Notes: generated by a model not told the origin, from the letters alone. 64,000 nt of DNA from Streptomyces mobaraensis (GCF_020099395.1 NZ_CP083590.1:3782001-3846000), one strand, 5' to 3'. Positions 44,222 to 54,132 are shown, counted from the first letter of the stretch. A program made the numbers and translations.

Positions 44222-44899
44222 TCAGCGCTTCTCCGCCTGCAGACGCGCGACGTAGGCCGCGGCCTGCGAACGCCGTTCCATGCCCAGCTTGGAGAGCAGG
44301 CTGGAGACGTAATTCTTGATGGTCTTCTCCGCCAGGTGCAGCCGCTCGCCGATCACGCGGTTGGTCAGCCCCTCCCCGATCAGGTCGAGGATCCGCCGTT
44401 CCTGCTCCGTCAGCGAGGCCAGCCGGTCGTCGCCGCGCGGGTTCTTGCCGTCGCGCAGCCGTTCCAGCACCCGTGCGGTCGCCACCGGATCGAGCAGCGA
44501 CTTCCCGGCCGCCACGTCCCGGACGGCGGAGAGCAGCTCATTGCCGCGAATCGCCTTCAGTACATAACCCGAGGCCCCGGCCATGATCGCGTCGAAAAGC
44601 GCCTCGTCGTCGGCGAACGACGTCAGCATGAGGCACTTGATTCCCGGGTCGAGCGAACGGATCTCACGGCAGACTTCGACCCCGCTGCCATCCGGAAGGC
44701 GAACGTCCAGAACGGCGACGTCGGGCCGGGTGGCGGGAATGCGGACCAGTGCGTCCGCGGCGGTACCGGCCTCTCCGACGACCTCGATGTCCTCCTCCGT
44801 GGAGAGCATCTCGTGAACGCCGCGCCGCACGACTTCGTGGTCGTCGAGCAGAAATACCGTGATTTTTCCTTGTTCGCGCACAGTGTCAGTCTCACACAT
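44222..44899 (-). CDS. NarL/DevR-type response regulator (orphan)
   Basis: This 225-residue regulator has a receiver domain with the acidic pair in FLLDDHEVVRRG, the phospho-Asp in VAVLDVRLPDGSG, and the Lys in SGYVLKAIRG. The output is a LuxR-type HTH (LTEQERRILDLIGEGLTNRVIG, AEKTIKNYVSSLLSKLGMERR). It resembles DevR/DosR. No histidine kinase lies in the window. It is divergent from the second E1alpha operon, and a 29-base AT-rich palindrome lies between them. The ATG at 44899 is preceded by GGGGAAG. Confidence 0.92.
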   Translation of the reverse strand: MCETDTVREQGKITVFLLDDHEVVRRGVHEMLSTEEDIEVVGEAGTAADALVRIPATRPDVAVLDVRLPDGSGVEVCREIRSLDPGIKCLMLTSFADDEALFDAIMAGASGYVLKAIRGNELLSAVRDVAAGKSLLDPVATARVLERLRDGKNPRGDDRLASLTEQERRILDLIGEGLTNRVIGERLHLAEKTIKNYVSSLLSKLGMERRSQAAAYVARLQAEKR

Positions 44900-45251
44900 C
44901 GAGTCTTCCCCTGCTCTTGTCCTCCGGGATAACGTGCCGTCGTTCCGGCGGTAACCCTGCCTCGGCGGGGGCGGCTCGCAACGCTGTGACCAGTGCTTTG
45001 TCGGCCCTTTCTCGATTTACTTGGAAATCCAAGCAAAATCGCAGGTCAGAGAGGGTTTCGCAGGAATGCGGGGTACTGGGTAACGTGCTTATTGCAGGCC
45101 ATTCGGCGGGACACCTGTCACGCCCGGTTCGGCCTCGGCACACCCACCCCGTGTGCCGTCGGGAAGCGGGCGAGCATCCCCCAGCCCCACGGCGGGGGGA
45201 CCCCCTACGGCCACCGGCGACCCCGGGGGCCGGACAGACGGAGGAGCACAC
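44900..45251. promoter_or_regulatory. divergent region with an AT-rich palindrome
   Basis: No gene is seen in these 352 bases. Bases 45013-45041 form an imperfect palindrome: CGATTT and AAATCG as outer arms, and CTTGGAAATCCAAG (45020-45033, perfect 6-base arms) inside. It is much more AT-rich than its surroundings and may be the operator for the second bkd operon or for the response regulator. GGAGGAG at 45240-45246 is the ribosome site of E1 alpha. Confidence 0.6.
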
Positions 45252-46402
45252 GTGACCGTGGACAGCACCGCCGCGCGCAAGCCGCGGGGCGGCAAACGCG
45301 CCGGAGCGAAGAAGCCGGCCGCCGGGGCGGGCGAGCCGGAGCTCGTACAGCTGCTGACGCCCGAGGGCGAGCGGGTCGAGCACCCGGACTACGCCATCGA
45401 CGTGACGCCCGAGGAACTGCGCGGCCTGTACCGCGACATGGTGCTGACCCGCCGCTTCGACGCCGAGGCGACCACCCTGCAGCGCCAGGGCGAACTGGGC
45501 CTGTGGGCCTCCCTGCTGGGCCAGGAGGCCGCCCAGATCGGCTCCGGCCGGGCCACCCGCGACGACGACTACGTCTTCCCGACCTACCGCGAACACGGTG
45601 TCGCCTGGTGCCGGGGCGTCGACCCGACCAACCTCCTGGGGATGTTCCGCGGCGTCAACAACGGCGGCTGGGACCCCAACGAGAACAACTTCCACCTTTA
45701 CACGATCGTCATCGGCTCGCAGGCGCTGCACGCCACCGGCTACGCCATGGGCATCACCAAGGATGGCGCCGACTCCGCCGTCGTCGCCTACTTCGGCGAC
45801 GGCGCGACCAGCCAGGGCGACGTCGCCGAGGCGTTCACCTTCGCCGCCGTCTACAACGCCCCCGTGGTCTTCTTCTGCCAGAACAACCAGTGGGCCATCT
45901 CCGAGCCCACCGAGAAGCAGACCCGCGTGCCCCTCTACCGCCGCGCCCAGGGCTACGGCTTCCCCGGCGTCCGCGTCGACGGCAACGACGTGCTGGCCTG
46001 CCTCGCCGTCACCCGGGCCGCGCTGGAGCGCGCCCGCACCGGCCAGGGCCCCACCTTCGTCGAGGCGTTCACCTACCGCATGGGCGCCCACACCACCTCC
46101 GACGACCCCACCCGCTACCGCCGCGACGAGGAGCGGGAGCTGTGGGAGGCCAAGGACCCGATCCTGCGCCTCCGCCGCCACCTGGAGCGCGAGGGCCTCG
46201 CCGACGACGAGTTCTTCGCCGCCCTGGAGGCCGAGAGCGACGCGCTGGCCAAGCGCGTCCGCGAGACCGTGCGCGCCATGCCCGACCCGGAGAGCACGGC
46301 CATCTTCGAGAACATCTACGCGGACGGCCACGCGCTGGTCGACGAGGAACGCGAACAATTCATCGCCTACCAGGCTTCGTTCGCCGACGAGGAGAGCAAG
46401 TA

Positions 46403-46403
<1 letters not shown>
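45252..46403 (+). CDS. bkdA: 2-oxoacid dehydrogenase E1 alpha (set 2)
   Basis: This 383-residue E1 alpha has an extra Lys/Ala/Arg-rich N-terminus of about 35 residues. The core shows LTRRFDAEATTLQRQGELG, the ThDP motif FGDGATSQGDVAEAFTF to FCQNNQWAIS, and FTYRMGAHTTSDDPTRYRRDEE. It is more like the bacterial BCKDH/PDH E1 alpha than set 1 and keeps all signature residues. The GTG at 45252 follows GGAGGAG. The stop overlaps the E1 beta start (TAATG). Confidence 0.94.
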
Positions 46404-47383
<980 letters not shown>

Positions 47384-47398
47384 GGGCTGAGGAGAGTC

Positions 47399-48910
47399 GT
47401 GACGATGACTGCGAGCACAGCGAGCGACCAGCGCTTCCGCGAGTTCAAGATGCCCGACGTGGGCGAGGGCCTCACCGAGGCCGAGATCCTCAAGTGGTAC
47501 GTGGCGGTAGGGGACACCGTCTCCGACGGCCAGGTGGTCTGCGAGGTCGAGACCGCCAAGGCCGCCGTCGAACTGCCCATCCCCTTCGACGGCGTGGTGC
47601 ACGAGCTGCGCTTCGAGGAGGGCGTGACGGTCGACGTCGGTACGGCGATCATCTCGGTCGACACCCGGCCCGGTGAGGGGCCGGTGACCCCGGCCGGCGT
47701 GATCGACCCGACCACCGCCGGCGCCCCGGCCGAGCCCGCCGCGCACGCCGAGACGGCGGCCGCGCCGGAGGGCGAGGGCCAGGGGCAGGGCCGGCAGGCC
47801 GTCCTGGTGGGCTATGGCGCGGCGCCGTCGTCCACCAAGCGGCGGCCGCGCAAGGCCCGTCCCGAGGCGTCGACGGTCGGCGCGGCCGTCCAGGCGGAGC
47901 TGAACGGGCACGCCGCACCCGCCCCGGCCCCGGTGGTCCCCGCGGCCCCTGCTGCTCCGGCCGCCCCCGCCGTCACGGGCGTCCCCGCGGCCACCGGCAG
48001 CGCCCGCCCGCTGGCCAAGCCGCCCGTCCGCAAGCTGGCCAAGGACCTCGGCATCGACCTCGCCGCCGTCAGCCCGACCGGGCCGGACGGCATCGTGACC
48101 CGCGAGGACGTGCACGCCGCCCACCAGGCGAGCGTGGTCCCGCCGGTGGCGGAGGCGCCCGTCGCCGCCGCTCCGGCCGAGGCCCCGGCGTCGGCCGGAG
48201 CGTGGGCCGCGCGGGAGACCCGGATCCCGATCAAGGGCGTCCGCAAGGCGACCGCGCAGGCGATGGTGGCCAGCGCCTTCACCGCGCCGCACGTCACGGA
48301 GTTCGTCACCGTCGACGTCACCCGCACGATGAAGCTCGTCCAGCGGCTGAAGGACGACCCGGACATGGCCGGGCTGCGGGTCAACCCGCTGCTGCTGGTG
48401 GCCAAGGCGTTCCTGGTGGCGATCCGCCGCAACCCGGACATCAACGCCTCCTGGGACGAGGAGAACCAGGAGATCGTCCGCAAGGACTACGTCAACCTGG
48501 GCATCGCCGCGGCGACGCCGCGCGGGCTGATCGTGCCCAACATCAAGGAGGCGCAGGCCAAGACGCTCCCCGAGCTGTCGCGGGCGCTCTCCGACCTGGT
48601 GAGCACGGCGCGGGAGGGCAAGACCACCCCGGCGGACATGTCCGGCGGCACGGTCACGATCACCAACGTCGGCGTGTTCGGCGTGGACACCGGGACGCCC
48701 ATCCTCAACCCGGGCGAGTCGGCGATCCTGGCGTTCGGCGCGATCAAGCTCCAGCCCTGGGTGCACAAGGGCAAGGTCAAGCCGCGGCACGTGACGACGC
48801 TGGCGCTCTCCTTCGACCACCGCCTGGTGGACGGGGAGCTCGGCTCGCGGGTGCTGGCCGACATCGCGGCCGTCCTGGAGCACCCGAAGCGGCTGCTCAC
48901 CTGGGGCTGA
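47399..48910 (+). CDS. bkdC: dihydrolipoamide acyltransferase E2 (set 2)
   Basis: This roughly 503-residue E2 has one lipoyl domain (Lys in CEVETAKAAVELP), a long Ala/Pro linker, a peripheral-subunit-binding domain (KPPVRKLAKDLGIDLAAVSP), a second linker, and an acyltransferase domain with ITNVGVFGVDTGTPILNPGE and LSFDHRLVDGELG (catalytic His and Asp). GTG 47399 and ATG 47405 are both possible; GAGGAGAG precedes them. No E3 gene is in the operon. The final 22 bases, including the stop, are duplicated directly behind the gene. Confidence 0.95.
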   Translation: MTMTASTASDQRFREFKMPDVGEGLTEAEILKWYVAVGDTVSDGQVVCEVETAKAAVELPIPFDGVVHELRFEEGVTVDVGTAIISVDTRPGEGPVTPAGVIDPTTAGAPAEPAAHAETAAAPEGEGQGQGRQAVLVGYGAAPSSTKRRPRKARPEASTVGAAVQAELNGHAAPAPAPVVPAAPAAPAAPAVTGVPAATGSARPLAKPPVRKLAKDLGIDLAAVSPTGPDGIVTREDVHAAHQASVVPPVAEAPVAAAPAEAPASAGAWAARETRIPIKGVRKATAQAMVASAFTAPHVTEFVTVDVTRTMKLVQRLKDDPDMAGLRVNPLLLVAKAFLVAIRRNPDINASWDEENQEIVRKDYVNLGIAAATPRGLIVPNIKEAQAKTLPELSRALSDLVSTAREGKTTPADMSGGTVTITNVGVFGVDTGTPILNPGESAILAFGAIKLQPWVHKGKVKPRHVTTLALSFDHRLVDGELGSRVLADIAAVLEHPKRLLTWG

Positions 48911-48931
48911 GCGGCTGCTCACCCGGGCTGA
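48889..48931 (+). repeat. 22-bp duplication of the E2 gene end, including its stop codon
   Basis: The last coding bases GCGGCTGCTCACCTGGGGC plus TGA (48889-48910) are repeated as GCGGCTGCTCACCCGGGC plus TGA (48911-48931). A weaker third copy may follow to about 48970. Confidence 0.9.
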
Positions 48932-49060
48932 CGGACGAACCGGCCGCTGTCCGCCCGGGCCGACGACGACCGGCTCCCGAGGCGGGCGGTCCGCCGTACT
49001 TTCCGTACCGGGGGGCCGGTTTCCGCCCCGTGCGGCCGTTTCCGTGACCCGGTACGACGA

Positions 49061-49122
49061 AGGGCCCGGACGCGTCCGTTCCTCACCCCCCTCCAGTGAG
49101 GAGCGGACGCCGTCCGGGCCCT
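49061..49122 (+). terminator. long hairpin terminator of the second bkd operon
   Basis: AGGGCCCGGACG, CGTCCG and TCCTCAC pair with GTGAGGA, CGGACG and CGTCCGGGCCCT, giving a stem of about 25 bp with small interruptions. It is the strongest hairpin in the window. Confidence 0.9.
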
Positions 49123-49150
49123 CCGTTCTCATGGCAGAGCGGCCTCGAAC

Positions 49151-49221
49151 CATTCCATCGGCAGGGTGGAATGGCCCGTGTGGGGCAATTTACTTAAGAT
49201 TGACCGACACTTGCAGTGTCG
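49151..49221. promoter_or_regulatory. promoter with two perfect inverted repeats (MmyB-type regulator)
   Basis: CATTCCA (49151-49157) and TGGAATG (49167-49173) form one inverted repeat. CGACACTTGCAGTGTCG (49205-49221) is a second with 7-base arms and a 3-base centre. Between them, AATTTACTTAAGAT contains a -10-like TAAGAT at 49195-49200. The second repeat lies where it would block transcription, fitting autorepression. Confidence 0.65.
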
Positions 49222-49237
49222 GAATCGGAGGCTCCCC

Positions 49238-50068
49238 TTGGCCGGCGCGAGCGCGGACGGAGGCATTCCGGACCCCGCGGAGGACGGCGAGTCCATCAGC
49301 CGTCTGCTCCGCGCCTGGCGGACCCGGGTCGACGCGCGGACCATCCCCGAGCTGCGCGGCGTCCACCCCAGACCGGGCCGTCTGCTGTCGCAGCGGCACG
49401 TCGCCCGGCTCACCGGCGTCAGCGAGGGCTGGTACCGCGCCCTGGAGGCCGGCCGCCGCCAGGACTTCTCCGAGAGCTTCCTGCTCCGGGTCGCCGAGGC
49501 CCTGCGGCTGAGCGAGGCGGAGACGCTGACGCTCTTCCTCGCCGTCTGCGGCCGGCGCCCGCCCGGCTCCCCGTGCCCGCCCGGCGAACTCCCCCAGGGC
49601 GTCCGGAACCTGCTCGTCCAGCAGACCTCGTACCCCGCCTACCTCTCCGACAACGCCTGGAACGTCGTCGCCGCCAACCGGCTGATGGGCGAGTGGTTCC
49701 CCTGGGTGCTCCGCCCGGGAGCCAACCTCATGCGGTGGGCCCTGCTGCACCCCGAGGCCCGCGAGCAGATGCTGGACTGGGAGAACAGCTGCGCCCGCGC
49801 CTACCTCGCCATGCTCCGCGTCGCCGCCAACAGCAACCCGGGCGACGCCGGGCTGCGGGCCCTGGTCCGCGAGGTCCTCGACTCCGACGCGGACTGCCGC
49901 CGCATCTGGGCCGAGGAGCACGACGTCGTCGAGCACCGCGACGGGGACGTCTTCCGGCTCCGGCTGCCGTACCACGACTACGCCGAGGTCCGGGTGACCA
50001 GCCATGTGCTGCTGCCGATACAGCGCCCGGACCTGCGCTTCGTCTTCATCACACCGCTGCCCGACTGA
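49238..50068 (+). CDS. XRE-family regulator with MmyB-like ligand-binding domain
   Basis: This 276-residue protein has an N-terminal HTH (SQRHVARLTGVSEGWYRALEAG, ALRLSEAETLTLFLAVCG) and a PAS-like MmyB domain (YPAYLSDNAWNVVAANRLMGEWFP, NLMRWALLHPEAREQMLDWE, DVFRLRLPYHDYAEVRVTSHVLLP). I chose the TTG at 49238 because GGAG is 7 bases before it, and the ATG at 49166 would lie in the promoter ahead of the inverted repeat. MmyB-type regulators in Streptomyces often control neighbouring oxidoreductases; none is next to it here. Its stop begins a 22-bp tandem array. Confidence 0.85.
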   Translation: MAGASADGGIPDPAEDGESISRLLRAWRTRVDARTIPELRGVHPRPGRLLSQRHVARLTGVSEGWYRALEAGRRQDFSESFLLRVAEALRLSEAETLTLFLAVCGRRPPGSPCPPGELPQGVRNLLVQQTSYPAYLSDNAWNVVAANRLMGEWFPWVLRPGANLMRWALLHPEAREQMLDWENSCARAYLAMLRVAANSNPGDAGLRALVREVLDSDADCRRIWAEEHDVVEHRDGDVFRLRLPYHDYAEVRVTSHVLLPIQRPDLRFVFITPLPD

Positions 50069-50220
50069 GGCGTCCGCCCTGCCTGGCCGAGGCGTCCACC
50101 CTGCCCGGCCGAGAGCGTCCGCCCTCCTTGGCGAGGCGTCCGCCCCGCCCGGCCGAGGCGTCCGCCCCGCCCGGCCGAGGCGTCCGCCCCGCCCGGCCGA
50201 GGCGTCCGCCCCGCCCGGCC
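50067..50220 (+). repeat. 22-bp tandem repeat (seven copies) starting in the stop codon of the MmyB-type gene
   Basis: Seven exact 22-base units begin at the second base of the TGA stop. Units 4-7 are identical (GAGGCGTCCGCCCCGCCCGG plus CC); units 1-3 are degenerate. The unit nearest the gene is the most diverged from the others. No spacers separate the units. Confidence 0.97.
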
Positions 50221-50307
50221 GAGGCGGGGGTGCCGGTGTCGACGCGGTCCGTACCACACCCCGTCCATATCGCGGACAGCCCCTCATCAAGGCATCTGTC
50301 TTGTATC

Positions 50308-50313
50308 TATGCT
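50308..50313 (+). promoter_or_regulatory. -10 box of a leaderless promoter
   Basis: TATGCT ends 6 bases before the ATG at 50320. The preceding CTTGTATCT segment is AT-rich and may be the GntR operator. Confidence 0.6.
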
Positions 50314-50319
50314 GTGTGC

Positions 50320-50997
50320 ATGCCTCCCACCCCCGCTGCGTCCCCCTCCATGGCGCCCGCCACCCGGCCCGCCGCGGCCGACCGCGTCTACGCCCATGTC
50401 AAGGACGGCGTCCTGCACCGGCGGTACGCCGGTGGGACGCTGCTCACGGAGGGCGGTCTCGCGGAGGCCGTAGGGGTCTCCCGGACGCCCGTACGGGAGG
50501 CGCTGCTGCGGCTGGAGGGCGAGGGGCTGCTCAAGCTCTACCCGAAGAAGGGGGCGCTCGTGCTGGCCGTGTCCGCCCAGGAGATCGCGGATGTGGTGGA
50601 GACCCGGCTGCTGGTGGAGAAGCACGCGGCGGCCAAGGCCGTACCCGCGCCACCGGCCCTCATCACCCGGTTGGAGGAACTGCTCGCGGACATGCGCCGG
50701 CAGGCCGCCGAGGGCGACCTCGCCGCCGTCTCGGTCAGCGACCGCGCCTTCCACGCGGAGATCGTCCGCAGCGCCGGGAACCAGATCCTGTCCCGCCTCT
50801 ACGACCAGCTCCGCGACCGCCAGCTCCGGATGGGCGTCGCCGCGATGCACGCCCACCCGGACCGCATCGCCAAGAACATCGCCGAACACGCCGAGATCCT
50901 GGACGCCCTGCGGGCCGGGGACGCGCCCGCGGCCATCGCCGTCGTCGACCGGCACGTCAGCTGGGTGCGCACCCTCGCCCAGGGAAACGACCGATGA
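50320..50997 (+). CDS. GntR-family (FadR-type, FCD) regulator
   Basis: This 225-residue protein has a winged HTH (VKDGVLHRRYAGGTLLTEGGL, VGVSRTPVREALLRLEGEGLL) and an all-helical FCD domain with metal-ligand-like residues in SDRAFHAEIVRSAGN, EHAEILDALRAGD and VDRHVSWV. It is coupled to the MFS transporter by ATGA and probably regulates it. The inducer is likely a small organic acid. The start is fixed by TATGCT 6 bases upstream. Confidence 0.9.
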   Translation: MPPTPAASPSMAPATRPAAADRVYAHVKDGVLHRRYAGGTLLTEGGLAEAVGVSRTPVREALLRLEGEGLLKLYPKKGALVLAVSAQEIADVVETRLLVEKHAAAKAVPAPPALITRLEELLADMRRQAAEGDLAAVSVSDRAFHAEIVRSAGNQILSRLYDQLRDRQLRMGVAAMHAHPDRIAKNIAEHAEILDALRAGDAPAAIAVVDRHVSWVRTLAQGNDR

Positions 50998-52295
50998 CCG
51001 CCCCCTGCCCGGGCCTGCCCGGGGACCCGCCGGGCGGCCGGCGGGCGGCGGCGGTCTGGGGCGTCGGAGTCGGCGTCTACTTCGTCGCCATCGTCTTCCG
51101 CACCAGCCTCGGCGTGGCCGGGATCGACGCGGCCGAGCGGTTCCACATCAACGCCTCGGCCCTGTCCACGTTCTCCATACTCCAACTGCTCGTCTACGCG
51201 GGCATGCAGATACCCGTCGGCCTGATGGTCGACCGCATGGGCACCAAGAAGGTGCTCGCCCTCGGCGCCGTCCTCTTCACCGCCGGGCAGCTCTGCTTCG
51301 CGCTCTCCCACTCCTACGGGATGGCCCTCGCCGCCCGCGCCCTCCTCGGCTGTGGCGACGCGATGACGTTCATCAGCGTCCTGCGGCTCGGCGCCCGCTG
51401 GTTCCCCGCCCGGCACGGGCCGATGGTCGCCCAGGTGGCGGCCCTGTTCGGGATGGCCGGCAACCTCGTCTCGACCCTCGTCCTCGCCCCGCTGCTGCAC
51501 TCCCGCGGCTGGACCGCGACCTTCGGGGGCAGCGCGGCGGCCGGTGTCGTCGTCCTCGTCCTGCTCCTGGTCTTCCTCCGGGACCACCCGGAGGGGTACG
51601 CACCGGCCCCCGCCCCGCACCCGGGCGCCGGCTACGTCCGGCAGCAGATCGGCCGCGCCTGGCGGGAGCCCGGCACCCGGCTGGGCATGTGGGCGCACTT
51701 CACCACGCAGTTCCCGGCCATCGTCTTCCTGCTGCTGTGGGGCATGCCGTTCCTCGTCGAGGCCGAGGGGCTGAGCCGGGAGACCGCGGGCCGGCTGCTC
51801 ACCCTCGTCGTCCTGGTGAACATGGCCGTCGGCCTGGTCTACGGCCAGATCGTCGCCCGGCACCACGCCGCCCGGCTGCCGCTCGTCCTCGGCACGATCG
51901 GCGCGACCGCGCTCCTCTGGGCGGCCACCCTGGCCTGGCCCGGACCGCACGCCCCCATGTGGCTGCTGATCACCCTCTGCGCGGTCCTCGGCGCCTGCGG
52001 CCCGGCCTCCATGATCGGCTTCGACTTCGCCCGGCCCGCCAACCCGCCGGAGCGGCAGGGGACGGCGTCCGGCATCGTCAACATGGGCGGCTTCACCGCG
52101 TCCATCACCACCCTGCTGGCCATCGGCGTCATCCTCGACGCGACCGGCGACGACTACCGGGCCGCCTTCGCCACCTTCTTCGCCGTCCAGGCGGTGGGCC
52201 TGGCCCAGATCCTGCGGCTGCGCGACCGGGTCCGGCGGCGGGAGCGGGAACGGGTGGTGGCGTCGCGGGTGGAGACGGTGCACGTACCGGTGTGA
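50994..52295 (+). CDS. MFS transporter
   Basis: This 433-residue protein has about 12 membrane segments with the MFS motif A region between segments 2 and 3 (GLMVDRMGTKK) and a repeat-like GQIVARHHAARLP after segment 8. Segment 1 reads GVGVYFVAIVFRTSLGVAG. It is similar in layout to organic-acid or nitrate-type MFS permeases (ACS family); the substrate is unknown. The ATG at 50994 overlaps the GntR stop. Confidence 0.9.
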   Translation: MTAPCPGLPGDPPGGRRAAAVWGVGVGVYFVAIVFRTSLGVAGIDAAERFHINASALSTFSILQLLVYAGMQIPVGLMVDRMGTKKVLALGAVLFTAGQLCFALSHSYGMALAARALLGCGDAMTFISVLRLGARWFPARHGPMVAQVAALFGMAGNLVSTLVLAPLLHSRGWTATFGGSAAAGVVVLVLLLVFLRDHPEGYAPAPAPHPGAGYVRQQIGRAWREPGTRLGMWAHFTTQFPAIVFLLLWGMPFLVEAEGLSRETAGRLLTLVVLVNMAVGLVYGQIVARHHAARLPLVLGTIGATALLWAATLAWPGPHAPMWLLITLCAVLGACGPASMIGFDFARPANPPERQGTASGIVNMGGFTASITTLLAIGVILDATGDDYRAAFATFFAVQAVGLAQILRLRDRVRRRERERVVASRVETVHVPV

Positions 52296-52319
52296 CGGGG
52301 TGCGGGGCCCGTGAGCGCG

Positions 52320-53150
52320 TCAGGGCGTCACCGCGAACGCCCGCAGGATCGCCTCCGCCAGCCGGGGATCGCCCTCCGCCGAGACCCGGCCCGCCACCCC
52401 CTCGGGCCGGACCCGCCCGCAGGCCAGCCGGAGGTACGTCTCCCAGTCCATGGCGAGCGTCACCGCGGGCCCGAGCGACACGCTGGAGTCGAGCGTGCCC
52501 CGCCCGTCCGCGTCGACCCGGACGGTCCGCAGGAACTCCACCGGCCCGTGCACGTCCACGGCCACCGCGCTGCCGGGCGGCGCCCCCGCGTCCTTGGCCA
52601 CCACCTTCGGCAGCCCGGCCAGCAGCACGTCACGGGCGACCAGGGCGCCCGGCGCGTCCAGGTTGCCGGGCACGCCCAGCGCCCGCCGCAGGTCCTGTTC
52701 GTGCACCCACACGTCGAAGGCCCGCATGGTCAGCTGGTGTTCGAGCGTCCGCTCCGGTCCCGCGCCCAGCGGCCAGCGCACCGGCGTGCCCGGCGACCGC
52801 GTCTCGTTCCGCAGCTGCCGCGACCGCCGGATGATCGTCAACTCCAGTTCGGACGTCATCTCCAGCGCGGTGTGGCAGCGCCGGACGTCGACCTGCACCT
52901 CCACGTACCGCGAGAACTCGTCGGTGACGTGAAACAGGTCCCGGGGGAGCGTGTGGATCGGCCGGGGCTCGCCCAGCATCTCGCTCTCCACCCCGATGAC
53001 GTGCGAGACGACGTCCCGCACCGACCAGCCCGGGCACTCCGTGGGCCGGTTCCAGTCGCCCTCGGCGAGCGGTCTCACCAACTCGTTGATCGCTTCGATG
53101 GAATGGGTCCAGGCGTCGATGGCGGGCTGCAGACTGGGGTGGACGGTCAC
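52320..53150 (-). CDS. maleylpyruvate isomerase family (mycothiol-dependent type) protein
   Basis: This 276-residue protein has an N-terminal DinB-like MDMPI domain with RPTECPGWSVRDVVSHVIGVE and a metal-binding-type His in MRAFDVWVHEQDLRRALG. The C-terminal part resembles the sterol-carrier-like MDMPI C domain. The family uses mycothiol as co-substrate; the substrate is unknown. The GTG at 53150 has GAGGGAT close before it. The gene is divergent from the nitrilase-fold gene. Confidence 0.85.
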   Translation of the reverse strand: MTVHPSLQPAIDAWTHSIEAINELVRPLAEGDWNRPTECPGWSVRDVVSHVIGVESEMLGEPRPIHTLPRDLFHVTDEFSRYVEVQVDVRRCHTALEMTSELELTIIRRSRQLRNETRSPGTPVRWPLGAGPERTLEHQLTMRAFDVWVHEQDLRRALGVPGNLDAPGALVARDVLLAGLPKVVAKDAGAPPGSAVAVDVHGPVEFLRTVRVDADGRGTLDSSVSLGPAVTLAMDWETYLRLACGRVRPEGVAGRVSAEGDPRLAEAILRAFAVTP

Positions 53151-53280
53151 GTGATCCCTCGTGCGGTGCGTGCGTTCGGCGGCATGGTTACGGGGCAAGT
53201 GCTGTCTGGGTCTCAGCAGTTAAGTTACGCTGCGCACGGGCAGCACGGCAGAGGTTTCCCGGGCCGAGAGTGGTGGTACT

Positions 53281-54060
53281 GTGCGCGTCTCCCTGATCCA
53301 GCTCGCCGTGGACCCGGCCGAGACGACGGACGCCCGGCGGCAGCGCGCGGCGGACCTCGTCCGCGCCCAGCGGGGCCGCGACCTGGTGGTCCTCCCCGAG
53401 CTCTGGACGGTCGGCGCCTTCGCGTTCGACTCCTTCACTACCGGCTCCGAGCCGCTCAACGGCCCCACGGCGACGGCGATGTCGGCCGCCGCGCGGGACG
53501 CCGGAGTCTGGCTGCACGCCGGCTCGATCCTCGAACGGGACCCGGACGGCGCCCTGTTCAACACCTCCCTCCTCTTCGCCCCCGACGGCACCCTCGCCCG
53601 CACCTACCGCAAGATCCACCTCTTCGGCTTCGACCGGGGCGAGGCCGTTCTGCTGAGCGCGGGCCACGACATCGTCACCGCGCCCCTTCCGGAGACCGTC
53701 CTCGGCCTCGCCACCTGCTACGACCTCCGCTTCCCCGAACTCTTCCGGGCCCTGGTCGACGCCGGCGCCCAGACCCTCGTCATCCCGGCCGGCTGGCCCG
53801 AGCGCCGCCGCGCCCACTGGACGCTGCTGGCCCGCGCCCGCGCGGTCGAGGACCAGGCGTACGTCCTGGCCTGCGGCACGGCGGGCACCCACGCGGGCGT
53901 ACAGCAGGCGGGCCACAGCCTCGTGATCGACCCTTGGGGAGAGGTCCTGGCGGAGGCCGGCCCGGACGAGCAGGTGCTCACGGCCGACCTGGACATGGAC
54001 CGGGTGGCGCGGACGCGCGAGGAGTTCCCGGCGCTGCGCAACCGGGTGCTGGGCCGGTAG
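53281..54060 (+). CDS. carbon-nitrogen hydrolase (nitrilase superfamily, omega-amidase-like)
   Basis: This 259-residue enzyme has the complete Glu-Lys-Cys triad: E40 in VVLPELW, K111 in TYRKIHLFGFD and C146 in LATCYDLRFPELFR. The block YRKIHLF and the CYDxRFPELFR motif are typical of the Nit2/omega-amidase branch, which hydrolyses 2-oxoglutaramate and deaminated glutathione. The GTG start at 53281 gives a normal N-terminus (MRVSLIQLAVDP). It is probably a cytoplasmic metabolite-repair enzyme. Confidence 0.92.
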   Translation: MRVSLIQLAVDPAETTDARRQRAADLVRAQRGRDLVVLPELWTVGAFAFDSFTTGSEPLNGPTATAMSAAARDAGVWLHAGSILERDPDGALFNTSLLFAPDGTLARTYRKIHLFGFDRGEAVLLSAGHDIVTAPLPETVLGLATCYDLRFPELFRALVDAGAQTLVIPAGWPERRRAHWTLLARARAVEDQAYVLACGTAGTHAGVQQAGHSLVIDPWGEVLAEAGPDEQVLTADLDMDRVARTREEFPALRNRVLGR

Positions 54061-54132
54061 CGGAGCCAACTCCCCAGGGGCTAACCCCCCCAGCGGATCC
54101 TGCCATTCCGGTTGCTGTCGCGGCTGACCATG

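Noticed and set aside
45100..45120. DosR-type box (GGGAC...) in the second bkd promoter
   Set aside because: Only one half (CGGGACACC) fits; the partner half is poor, so a DosR-like site is not supported although the neighbouring regulator is DevR-like.
50067..50220. CRISPR array
   Set aside because: The units are contiguous with no spacers, begin in a stop codon, and no cas genes are present.
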